A stretch of DNA of 64,000 bases from CAXXOK01 sp963675925 (lineage in GTDB: Bacteria > Bacillota > Clostridia > Christensenellales > Aristaeellaceae), in assembly GCA_963675925.2 (NCBI GenBank), contig CAXXIB010000006.1, forward strand, positions 124,001-188,000, written 5' to 3'. Below the pieces are notes generated by a model. The model saw nothing but the letters and a program-made list of their open reading frames with translations. It searched no databases and was not told the origin of the DNA. Below are positions 1 through 7,228 of the stretch, one piece after another (the first letter of the stretch is position 1; each line of letters begins with the position of its first letter). A program made the translations under genes and the position numbers.

Positions 1-173
1 CCAGTGGTACGCAGAGCGGCGCAGTATTCCGGCTCAAGGGATACGGAATTCCCAATCTGGGACGATCGGGTAAAGGTGACTTGATGGTTACCGTGCGTGT
101 GGAAATTCCTAAAAAGCTAAACAACCGGCAGAAAGACCTGCTAAAGCAGTTTGAGGCTGCCTCCAAAAAATAA
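1..173 (+). CDS. dnaJ: DnaJ chaperone, C-terminal end (partial)
   Basis: The end of dnaJ, the Hsp40 co-chaperone that hands unfolded clients to DnaK and stimulates its ATPase. The window opens inside the gene; codons starting at base 3 give 56 residues ending in TAA at 171-173. The residues match the last part of the C-terminal substrate-binding domain: a VFRLKGYGIPNL strand, a GKGDLMVTVRVEIP strand and the closing segment KKLNNRQKDLLKQF, which are characteristic of DnaJ. prmA follows after a short hairpin, the usual Bacillota order. The J domain and zinc fingers lie outside the window, so they cannot be checked. Confidence 0.93.
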   Translation, partial: SGTQSGAVFRLKGYGIPNLGRSGKGDLMVTVRVEIPKKLNNRQKDLLKQFEAASKK

Positions 174-180
174 AACCATA

Positions 181-203
181 GGCTTTTCTGTAACGGAAAA
201 GCC
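181..203 (+). terminator. Weak hairpin between dnaJ and prmA
   Basis: GGCTTTTC at 181-188 pairs with GAAAAGCC at 196-203 across a 7-base loop, followed by ATTTTG rather than a clean T-run. It may attenuate transcription from dnaJ into prmA; it is a poor full terminator. The prmA ribosome binding site follows directly. Confidence 0.45.
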
Positions 204-225
204 ATTTTGATATGGAGGGTATAGC

Positions 226-1167
226 ATGCAATGGATGGAAGCAATTGTACATACCACCACCGAGGGCAGTGATCTGGTCAGCGATCTTTTGGTGCGCTGC
301 GGAGCGCTGGGAACGCAGGTGATGGACCGCAAAGACGTAGCCGAGGCCAACAACGATCCCAGTTCGTGGGAACTGTTTGATGAGACTCTGGTCAGCGATA
401 TGCCACAGGATGTGCAGGTGAAGGCCTGGTTTTCTAAGGAAGACCGCAAAACGCTGGAAACGCTGGACCAGGAGTTTGAAACGCTGAAAAAGCAATCCTC
501 CGGAATCGACTTTGGCACGCTGCAGGTGGATGTCACCTCAGTTGCGGATGACGACTGGGCCGAAAGCTGGAAGCGGTATTACAAGCCGTTTCGGGTTGGC
601 AAGCGCTTGATTGTCAAGCCGTCCTGGGAGCCGTTTACACCGGCCGGTAAGGATCTCATCATCGAAATTGATCCCGGCATGGCGTTTGGCACCGGCACGC
701 ACGAGACCACCAACATGTGTATGGAGCTTTTAGAGACCTATCTGGAAGACGATATGCGCGTGATGGATGTGGGTACCGGCAGCGGCATTTTGGCGATCAC
801 AGCGGCCAAGCTTGGTGCGGCAGAGGTATTGGCAATTGATGTAGATGCCGATGCCGTGAAAGTCGCTCAGGAGAACATTGAGCGCAATGGCGTGGAGCAA
901 ACCGCCAAAGCGGTCAAGGGGGATATGGTTCGCGGCGAGGCGATTGATTGCGATTTGGTCGTAGCTAACCTGGTGACGGGCGCGATTACCGTGCTGGCCG
1001 AACCGGTGAAGCGCTTTTTGCGCGTCGGCGGTTATTTTGTGGCTTCCGGCATCATCAGAGAGCGCGAGCAGGAAGCGCTGGATGCCGTGCTCAGTGCCGG
1101 ATTCCAGATACTCGAACGCAAAGAACAGGGTGAATGGGTTGCGCTGTGCGCTAGGAGACAGTCCTGA
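226..1167 (+). CDS. prmA: Ribosomal protein L11 methyltransferase
   Basis: PrmA trimethylates amino groups of ribosomal protein L11 using S-adenosylmethionine. The 313-residue length is normal for the family. An N-terminal substrate-recognition domain (about residues 1-110) is followed by a class I Rossmann methyltransferase domain with motif I DVGTGSGILAI near residue 181 and the motif IV region VVANL near residue 246. GTGTHETT just before motif I is a PrmA hallmark. ATG 226 has a GGAGGG site about six bases upstream. The stop is separated by one base from the rsmE start (TGATATG), so the two are probably translationally coupled. Confidence 0.95.
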   Translation: MQWMEAIVHTTTEGSDLVSDLLVRCGALGTQVMDRKDVAEANNDPSSWELFDETLVSDMPQDVQVKAWFSKEDRKTLETLDQEFETLKKQSSGIDFGTLQVDVTSVADDDWAESWKRYYKPFRVGKRLIVKPSWEPFTPAGKDLIIEIDPGMAFGTGTHETTNMCMELLETYLEDDMRVMDVGTGSGILAITAAKLGAAEVLAIDVDADAVKVAQENIERNGVEQTAKAVKGDMVRGEAIDCDLVVANLVTGAITVLAEPVKRFLRVGGYFVASGIIREREQEALDAVLSAGFQILERKEQGEWVALCARRQS

Positions 1168-1168
1168 T

Positions 1169-1894
1169 ATGCATCGCTGTGTTCTTGATGGTGTCACCCC
1201 GCCGGCAGTAGGGGATAGCGTGTATCTCTCCGGCGTGGAAAGTGACCATATTTTGAAATCCCTTCGGATGAAACCGGGCGATTCCGTGCAGCTCATCGCA
1301 GCGGAACGCTTGTTTTTGGCCGAAATCAGCGACACCACCGACAGCCGCGTCCTCGTGCGTATTGTGGAAGCATTGCCGTCTCCGGAGCCGTCTGTTAATA
1401 TCACGCTGGTACAGGGGCTGCCCAAAGCCGACAAGCTGGAATGGATCGTGCAAAAGGCAACGGAGCTGGGCGTATACGGCATTCAGCCGGTTGAGATGGC
1501 TCGCTCTGTTGCGCGTATCAGCGGGAAAGACGAGAAAAAGAGGGAGCGCTTGCAGCGTATCGCGCTGGAAGCGGCAAAACAGGCCGGACGCGCCCACATA
1601 CCGGAGGTATTACCGGCCCGGCGGCTGCGTGATGTCGCAAAAACCTTTCAAGGCACAGTGTATGTTGCCTGGGAGGACGAATGCTCGCTGCGCCTGTCAG
1701 AGGCGGTTGCAAACGACAAACCCGCCGACATGACCCTGATCATCGGGCCCGAAGGTGGTATAGCCGCCGATGAGGTGGAGGAGTTGAAGGCGCTGGGTGC
1801 GAAAACCGTAACGATTGGCAAGCGCATCCTCCGCACGGAAACGGCGGGGCTTGTCGCGCTGGCTATATGCCTGACAGCCCTTGGGGAGATGTGA
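1169..1894 (+). CDS. rsmE: 16S rRNA (uracil-1498-N3)-methyltransferase
   Basis: RsmE methylates N3 of U1498 in 16S rRNA. It is a SPOUT-class enzyme whose C-terminal trefoil knot binds SAM. From ATG 1169 the protein is 241 residues, normal for RsmE. Visible family marks are the N-terminal PUA-like segment, LIIGPEGGIA near residue 190 and the knot-closing KRILRTETAGLVALA near the C-terminus. The frame is open further upstream inside prmA, but ATG 1169 lies one base after the prmA stop and gives the expected N-terminus. Its own stop and the mtaB start form the same TGATATG junction. Confidence 0.94.
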   Translation: MHRCVLDGVTPPAVGDSVYLSGVESDHILKSLRMKPGDSVQLIAAERLFLAEISDTTDSRVLVRIVEALPSPEPSVNITLVQGLPKADKLEWIVQKATELGVYGIQPVEMARSVARISGKDEKKRERLQRIALEAAKQAGRAHIPEVLPARRLRDVAKTFQGTVYVAWEDECSLRLSEAVANDKPADMTLIIGPEGGIAADEVEELKALGAKTVTIGKRILRTETAGLVALAICLTALGEM

Positions 1895-1895
1895 T

Positions 1896-3194
1896 ATGCC
1901 TAAGACGATCAGGTTTTATACCCTGGGCTGTAAGGTAAACCAGTACGATTCCGAAGCGATGCTGGAACAGTTTTTACAAAGCGGCTATACCCCGGCTAAA
2001 CCGGGCGACCCGGCGGATGTATATGTAGTCAATACCTGCATGGTGACTGGCACCGGCGAGAATAAAAGCATGCAGGCGGCACGCCGCTTTAAGCGGCAGA
2101 ATCCGGAGGGCGAGCTGATTGTGGCCGGTTGCCTGGCGCAAAACAAGGGCGAACTCCTGCGGGAGCTGGGCCCAAGGCTTATCATAGGCACCCAGTACCG
2201 CGCCCGTATAGCTGAGCTGTTTGCGCGTGCTATGGAAGAGGATAGTCAGATTGTCGCAGTGGAAAGCTTAAGCAGCGCGGCGTTTGAACCTTTATCCATC
2301 CGTGGTCATCAGGGGCATACTCGCGCGCTGATGAAAATACAGGAAGGCTGCGACAATCGCTGCACCTTCTGCATTGTCCCTACGGTGCGCGGCGGTATCC
2401 GCTCCCGCACAATTGCGGACATCCGCACCGAAGCACTTGCCCTGCGGGATGCGGGTTTTAAGGAAGTCGTGCTTACCGGTGTGCATCTCACAAGCTACGG
2501 GCGTGATTTGGAGGACAAACCAACCTTAGCCGACGCAATCCGGGCCGTGGCCGCAGTGGACGGCATGGAAAGGATACGCCTTGGCTCGCTGGAGCCTGTG
2601 ATTGTGACCGATGACTTTATCCGTGATATACAAACCATTCCAAAGCTCTGCCCGCAGTTCCATTTGGCATTGCAATCGGGCAGCGATGCGATACTGCGCC
2701 GCATGAAGCGCCGCTACAACACGACGCAGTTTCTGGAAGCGGCGACACGGCTTAAGGAAATGCGGGGCGATGTTGCGCTGACCACCGATATCATCGTCGG
2801 TTTTCCGGGGGAGACGGAAGAGGAGTTTCAGCAGACGCTGGCGTTTTGCCGGACCATCGGCTTTATGAAATTGCATGTGTTTCCCTATAGCCCGCGCGAA
2901 GGCACACCGGCAGCGGTGATGGACGACCAGATTAAAAAATCCGTCAAAGACGCGCGTGTACAAGCGCTGATTGCGGTGGGGGAAGAGCTTTCTTTAGCAT
3001 ACCGCAGCCGCATGCTGCAAACCGTGCAGCCTGTATTGATTGAGGAGAAGCGGCGCGGCGGTCAATTTGCCGGATATACGCCGCATTATGTTTCGGTGCT
3101 TACCAGCCGTGGAACCATCGGCGAAATACTCCCACTGCGGCTTATAGAGCTCAGCGGAGAAGGAATGTACGGCGAGCCCGCGAATGAAACATAG
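1896..3194 (+). CDS. mtaB: tRNA t6A37 methylthiotransferase MtaB
   Basis: MtaB inserts a methylthio group at C2 of N6-threonylcarbamoyladenosine 37 in tRNA. It is a radical SAM enzyme with two 4Fe-4S clusters. The N-terminal UPF0004 domain carries three cysteines (TLGCKVNQYDSE, NTCMVT, GCLAQ). The radical SAM motif CxxxCxxC is at residues 152, 156 and 159, and a TRAM-like RNA-binding segment ends the protein. TLGCKVNQYDSE favours MtaB over MiaB or RimO. A TTG five codons earlier is possible, but ATG 1896 has a GGGGAGA site six bases upstream. This start gives 432 residues, the usual size. Confidence 0.93.
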   Translation: MPKTIRFYTLGCKVNQYDSEAMLEQFLQSGYTPAKPGDPADVYVVNTCMVTGTGENKSMQAARRFKRQNPEGELIVAGCLAQNKGELLRELGPRLIIGTQYRARIAELFARAMEEDSQIVAVESLSSAAFEPLSIRGHQGHTRALMKIQEGCDNRCTFCIVPTVRGGIRSRTIADIRTEALALRDAGFKEVVLTGVHLTSYGRDLEDKPTLADAIRAVAAVDGMERIRLGSLEPVIVTDDFIRDIQTIPKLCPQFHLALQSGSDAILRRMKRRYNTTQFLEAATRLKEMRGDVALTTDIIVGFPGETEEEFQQTLAFCRTIGFMKLHVFPYSPREGTPAAVMDDQIKKSVKDARVQALIAVGEELSLAYRSRMLQTVQPVLIEEKRRGGQFAGYTPHYVSVLTSRGTIGEILPLRLIELSGEGMYGEPANET

Positions 3195-3215
3195 TATACA
3201 AAGGAGATGAACGGT

Positions 3216-3560
3216 ATGGACGGTTGCCTGTTTTGCAAAATTATACAAGGGGAGATCCCTTCCAAGAAGATCTACGAGGACGAACTGACCTATGTGTTTC
3301 ACGATATCAGCCCGCAGGCTTCCGTGCATGCGCTGGTCATTCCAAAGCAGCATGTTTCCGGTCTTTCGGCAGCCGCAGAGCTGAGCGATACGGCTCTTGC
3401 CGCCTGTCTTCGTACCTGCCACACAGTGGCGGAAATGCTCGGCATTGACCAAAGCGGATACCGTGTGGTGTCCAATTGCGGCCCCGATGCCTGCCAAACG
3501 GTAAGCCATTTGCATTTTCATGTCATCGGCGGCAATGCACTGTCATCCCAAATGGCATAG
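3216..3560 (+). CDS. HIT family nucleotide-binding protein
   Basis: A small histidine-triad protein of the HinT branch, hydrolases acting on nucleoside phosphoramidates and adenylated substrates. The triad HLHFHVIGG has histidines at about residues 98, 100 and 102. The opening CLFCKIIQGEIP with its CxxC is typical of bacterial HIT proteins. AAGGAG at 3201-3206 directly abuts an ATG at 3207 but stands nine bases before ATG 3216, so 3216 is preferred; this gives 114 residues. Position between mtaB and rpsU is common in Clostridia. The physiological substrate is not known from the sequence. Confidence 0.93.
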   Translation: MDGCLFCKIIQGEIPSKKIYEDELTYVFHDISPQASVHALVIPKQHVSGLSAAAELSDTALAACLRTCHTVAEMLGIDQSGYRVVSNCGPDACQTVSHLHFHVIGGNALSSQMA

Positions 3561-3602
3561 AGGAGACGGATGGTTAATTTACAGGATTTTGTAAATTGAT
3601 AG

Positions 3603-3631
3603 TTGACGCAAAACCCTCAAAGCTGTATAAT
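3603..3631 (+). promoter_or_regulatory. Sigma-A promoter for rpsU
   Basis: TTGACG at 3603-3608 and a perfect TATAAT at 3626-3631 are separated by 17 bases. The site lies in the 142-base gap between the HIT gene and rpsU, so the ribosomal gene has its own transcript. Confidence 0.85.
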
Positions 3632-3702
3632 CAATCAGTAAGAGCCTGTTTCTGTACGCATTAGGCGGGAGACCGGCGAGATGAGCGAGGGGAGGGATAG
3701 CA

Positions 3703-3876
3703 GTGTCCGAGGTACGTATCCGAGAAAACGAATCCCTGGAAAGCGCTCTGAAGCGGTTTAAACGTCAATGTGCAAAATCGGGTGTTCTGGCGGAGGCGCG
3801 TAAACGCGAACATTACGAAAAGCCCAGCGTGAAGCGTAAGAAAAAAGCCGAAGCAGCGCGCAAACGCAAATACTAA
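3703..3876 (+). CDS. rpsU: 30S ribosomal protein S21
   Basis: bS21, a small basic protein of the 30S platform next to the anti-Shine-Dalgarno region of 16S rRNA. The 57-residue reading starts at GTG 3703 and has the family pattern: ENESLESALKRFKRQC, then AEARKREHYEKPSVKRKKK and a basic tail. A strong GAGGGGAGGG site lies at 3687-3696. The gene is short, has its own consensus promoter and a strong terminator, and is easily missed by ORF finders with a length cutoff. Confidence 0.94.
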   Translation: MSEVRIRENESLESALKRFKRQCAKSGVLAEARKREHYEKPSVKRKKKAEAARKRKY

Positions 3877-3882
3877 GAAACC

Positions 3883-3918
3883 AAAAGTCCTTCCTGTTAC
3901 AGCGGGAAGGGCTTTTTT
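3883..3918 (+). terminator. Rho-independent terminator of rpsU
   Basis: GTCCTTCC (3887-3894) pairs with GGAAGGGC (3905-3912), with flanking A-run and a six-T tract at 3913-3918. It closes the rpsU transcript. Confidence 0.88.
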
Positions 3919-3948
3919 ATTGCCACATTTGTGCGCTTTGATAAGCGG

Positions 3949-3977
3949 TTGACAAATCCGCATACCCGTGCTATTGT
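3949..3977 (+). promoter_or_regulatory. Sigma-A promoter for the Trm11-like gene
   Basis: Consensus TTGACA at 3949-3954 and TATTGT at 3972-3977 with 17-base spacing. Transcription would begin near 3984, about 45 bases before the TTG start at 4031. Confidence 0.75.
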
Positions 3978-4030
3978 GCACCTAGGGTCAAGTCTTTATT
4001 TTCATCCATCATGTGAAGCGAGGAATCTTC

Positions 4031-5044
4031 TTGCAGTATGCTTTTGCAATAAAACCGCATGCGAATGCTCGCTATGCTCTTTCGATGGACAAGCTCGCCC
4101 TGATTGAAATGCAGTGTTTATTGAGCGCTTTGAACGCGCAGGCTACTGTTACACAGGAAAAACTCGCAGGCACGCGATTCATCTTGATTGAGACAGAACC
4201 AATAGACGATCGGGGTTGGAAACTGCTTTCCAGTCATTCAGGCATCTATTTTGCGGCCTTGAAAGACGGAGAATGGTTAAAGCCCCTGCCGCTTCATCAG
4301 GCTGCATATCTGGGCGCAGATCTTGCGCAAGTACTTAAGTACAAAGGCAAAACTAATCCTGACTTTACCTTGATGATGATCCATTGTGCATTGGCAGCAT
4401 CCGCCTTCGCGCAAACTGACAGTCCCCTGACGGTGATGGATCCGCTCTGCGGACGGGGCACAAGCTTGTTTTGTGCGCTGCAGGAAGGTCATCATGCCAT
4501 CGGCGTGGAGATCGACAAGAAGTCCATTCACGAAGCGGAAACGTATTTCAAGCGGTATTTGAAGTATCATCGTTGCAAACATACGCGAGAAACGCAATCG
4601 GCTACCCTGCCAGGCGGCGGGAACGCGCCGGAAATTCGCTACAGCTTTGCCGGTACGCCGGAAGCGTACAAGGCGGGGGACACGCGTAAACTTCGGCTGT
4701 TCCATGGCGATGCCGCCCAGTGCGACCGGATGGCCGGCGTGGAACATTGTCAGCTGATTGTCACCGACCTGCCCTATGGCGTGCAACATGCCGCCAGGGA
4801 CGAAAAGGGGAAGGCCAGCATGCAGCGGCTTCTTACCGAAAGTTTCCCCGCGTTTTACCGGGCGCTGGTACCGGGCGGCGCAGCGGCAGTATCCTTCAAT
4901 ACATTTACGCTCAAGCGGGATACGCTATGTCAGGCGATGGAAGCAGCCGGCTTTCAAGTGCTGACGGATGCGCCCTTCAACGATTTTTCACATTGGGTGG
5001 AACAGGCGGTTAACCGTGATATGGTGATCGCCGTGAAACAATAA
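4031..5044 (+). CDS. Trm11-like SAM-dependent RNA methyltransferase
   Basis: A class I methyltransferase of the UPF0020/TRM11-related group, which usually methylates N2 of guanosine in RNA. Motif I is VMDPLCGRGTSL and the motif IV catalytic segment reads TDLPYG, a variant of the (N/D)PPY loop. A clear N-terminal THUMP domain is not apparent; a short domain of about 120 residues takes its place. Start choice: the frame is open from GTG 4013, but AGCGAGGA stands seven bases before TTG 4031, and that start places YAFAIKPHANARY at the N-terminus, as in relatives. This gives 337 residues. The RNA target cannot be told from sequence. Confidence 0.8.
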   Translation: MQYAFAIKPHANARYALSMDKLALIEMQCLLSALNAQATVTQEKLAGTRFILIETEPIDDRGWKLLSSHSGIYFAALKDGEWLKPLPLHQAAYLGADLAQVLKYKGKTNPDFTLMMIHCALAASAFAQTDSPLTVMDPLCGRGTSLFCALQEGHHAIGVEIDKKSIHEAETYFKRYLKYHRCKHTRETQSATLPGGGNAPEIRYSFAGTPEAYKAGDTRKLRLFHGDAAQCDRMAGVEHCQLIVTDLPYGVQHAARDEKGKASMQRLLTESFPAFYRALVPGGAAAVSFNTFTLKRDTLCQAMEAAGFQVLTDAPFNDFSHWVEQAVNRDMVIAVKQ

Positions 5045-5112
5045 CACCAACCCCTACTCTTGGCGGCCACTTTTTTTCGGGTCGCAAGTACAGAATATGA
5101 GGAGGAATATCA

Positions 5113-6951
5113 TTGTTGTCAAGCGATTTGCAGGCAATGACGGTTGTCCAGCTTCGCAAGCTGGCAAAGGAGAACAACATCAAACTGGCTGCCGGCGTGG
5201 ATAAGGCGGCGATCATCGCAAAGATTGCCGAAGCCCTCGGCATAGAGGACACGCTGACCGACGGACAAACCGACGCGCTTCAGGCTGCGCCGCTTTCGGC
5301 CGATGTAACGTCCGTTGCGCCCAAAGGCGATTTGGCGGAAAGCTACCGCACGGCCTACCAGCAGGTGCGGCAGGCCCGTACCAATATGATGAACCGTCCG
5401 GCACTGAAAAACACACTCAACCGGGAATCGCATGGCGCGAATCCATCCCGGTTCGGCCCACGGGCGAATTATACCGCCCCTGCCGGTGACAGCGGTACCG
5501 GCTATGGCCCCCGCCAGCCGGAGCAACAGCCGTTGCCCCAGAAAACCATAGACGGTTACAAGCTCGGCTACCGCGCCGCGCCGCCGCGTGATTATGGCAG
5601 GCAGGAATACCGAGGCGGGAACCGCATGGATTATCACCGCCCCACATATCAATCGAACGCAAACAACCATGCGCCCCAGAACAACCGCAATCCGGAAGTG
5701 TATTATAACGACAATTTGTATAAACCCGTGCGCGACCCCAAGATCATGGAAAGCCTTGAAAACGGGGAAATCCCCGATGCCCTGCAAGCCCAGGAGGGCG
5801 AACCCGGTGCCGGTATTTTAGAGATATTGCCCGATGGTTTCGGCTTCCTTCGTTCATCCTCACTGCTGCCCGGCCGTAAGGATTTCTATGTTTCGGTCGC
5901 AACCATCCGCCGTTACGATTTGCGTACCGGGGATTATGTTGAGGGCAAAGTGCGCCCCGGCCGCGACCTGGATAAGTTCGCTGCGCTGATGTATGTGGAC
6001 AAGGTCAACGGCAAACCGTACGATGCGGACGCAGAACGCCCGTTGTTTGACGAACTGACGGCCATTTACCCCAATCGCCGCATTAAACTGGAAAGCTGCG
6101 ATACAGAGGGCAACTGGCCCATGCGCATTACCGACCTGATCGCGCCGATCGGCTTTGGCCAGCGGTCGATGATCGTTGCACCGCCGGAAAGCGGCAAGAC
6201 CGTGATGATGCAGGAAATCTGCAAGGCGATCAAGCAAAACGATCAGGATGCTGTGCTCATGATGCTGCTCATTGACGAACGGCCTGAAGCGGTTACCGAA
6301 GTCAGAGACGCACTGGACGGCATTGCAGATGTATTTGCCACGACATTTGATGAAGCGCCCGATGCACAGACCCGCGTGGCCGATACCATGCTGGAACGCG
6401 CCCAGCGCCTGGTGGAACAGGGCAGAAACGTTGTCGTGCTGCTGGACAGCTTGACCAAGCTTACCCGTGCATACCAGTCTGCGGCCACCCAGGGCAGCCG
6501 TACCATGACCAATACCGTTACACCAACAGCGCTGGTCAAGCCCAAACGCTTTTTCGGTGCGGCACGCAATACCCGCGAAGGCGGCAGCCTGACGGTGATT
6601 GCAACCATCCTCACCAATACGGGCTCCCGCGTGGATGATATTATCTTTGAGGAGTTCAAGGGAACGGCGAACATGACCCTCTGGCTGGACACGCCAGAAG
6701 AGAACGAGCCGATGTTCCCCGTGATCGACATGCGCCGCTCCGGCACCAAGCGGGAGGATATGCTTATGGAACCGCAGGCGATTGAAAGCCTGAAGGCCGT
6801 GCGCACGGTGCTTGGGAGTGCGACCAACCGTGAAGCGCTAGTCCAGCTGATTGATATGATGTCCAAAACCGGCTGCAATGCAGATTTGTTTGCAAGGCTG
6901 AAGGACTGGGTTGCGCTTTGGGAAAAAAGCGGATTCCTAAACAAGAAATAA
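5113..6951 (+). CDS. rho: Transcription termination factor Rho with disordered insert
   Basis: Rho, the hexameric RNA helicase that ends transcription. Residues 1-50 are a Rho N-terminal helical domain. Residues about 86-210 are an insert rich in Arg, Asn, Tyr, Gln, Gly and Pro, absent from compact Rho proteins. The RNA-binding cold-shock-like domain starts near 231 (ILEILPDGFGFLR). The ATPase has Walker A APPESGKT at about 356-363, then LLIDERPEAVTE and the Q/R-loop region. At 612 residues it is far longer than the roughly 420 of E. coli Rho because of the insert. The start is TTG 5113 (TTG 5116 is also possible) after AGGAGGAAT. A terminator follows. Confidence 0.96.
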   Translation: MLSSDLQAMTVVQLRKLAKENNIKLAAGVDKAAIIAKIAEALGIEDTLTDGQTDALQAAPLSADVTSVAPKGDLAESYRTAYQQVRQARTNMMNRPALKNTLNRESHGANPSRFGPRANYTAPAGDSGTGYGPRQPEQQPLPQKTIDGYKLGYRAAPPRDYGRQEYRGGNRMDYHRPTYQSNANNHAPQNNRNPEVYYNDNLYKPVRDPKIMESLENGEIPDALQAQEGEPGAGILEILPDGFGFLRSSSLLPGRKDFYVSVATIRRYDLRTGDYVEGKVRPGRDLDKFAALMYVDKVNGKPYDADAERPLFDELTAIYPNRRIKLESCDTEGNWPMRITDLIAPIGFGQRSMIVAPPESGKTVMMQEICKAIKQNDQDAVLMMLLIDERPEAVTEVRDALDGIADVFATTFDEAPDAQTRVADTMLERAQRLVEQGRNVVVLLDSLTKLTRAYQSAATQGSRTMTNTVTPTALVKPKRFFGAARNTREGGSLTVIATILTNTGSRVDDIIFEEFKGTANMTLWLDTPEENEPMFPVIDMRRSGTKREDMLMEPQAIESLKAVRTVLGSATNREALVQLIDMMSKTGCNADLFARLKDWVALWEKSGFLNKK

Positions 6952-6963
6952 CGACACTGATAC

Positions 6964-6993
6964 AAGCCGTCCGATAGCATCGGGCGGCTTTTT
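6964..6993 (+). terminator. Rho-independent terminator of rho
   Basis: AAGCCG-T-CCGA (6964-6974) pairs with TCGG-G-CGGCTT (6980-6990) around a short loop, running into TTTTT at 6989-6993. The rho gene itself is thus closed by an intrinsic terminator. Confidence 0.85.
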
Positions 6994-7109
6994 GCATGGG
7001 GACAACTGTGGTATGAACAACCCGGTGGTGGGTCTGTGCGGAAATGACAACAATTGACCGGGCAATGTGTGCAGATTGGTAAAATTGTCATGATTTTGTC
7101 AAACGTCAA

Positions 7110-7138
7110 TTGACTTGCTTTACAAAATCATATATCAT
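7110..7138 (+). promoter_or_regulatory. Promoter of PEP carboxykinase gene
   Basis: TTGACT at 7110-7115 and TATCAT at 7133-7138 are 17 bases apart. The surrounding 7013-7115 segment has several TTGAC/GTCAA half-sites (for example GTCAA at 7099 and TTGAC at 7110) that could be a regulator site, but no known operator is recognised. Confidence 0.65.
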
Positions 7139-7155
7139 GTTATTCGTGGGAAATT

Positions 7156-7189
7156 GCTGATTCTTTATCGGCAAAACGAAAGAATCAGC
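7156..7189 (+). promoter_or_regulatory. Leader hairpin before PEP carboxykinase gene
   Basis: A perfect 11-base inverted repeat, GCTGATTCTTT at 7156-7166 and AAAGAATCAGC at 7179-7189, with a 12-base loop, lies between the promoter and the AAGGAG site. No T-run follows, so it is not a terminator. It could stabilise the mRNA or bind a protein. Confidence 0.6.
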
Positions 7190-7228
7190 CTCATCAAGAG
7201 GATACTATAGAAAAGGAGATATGGGTTT

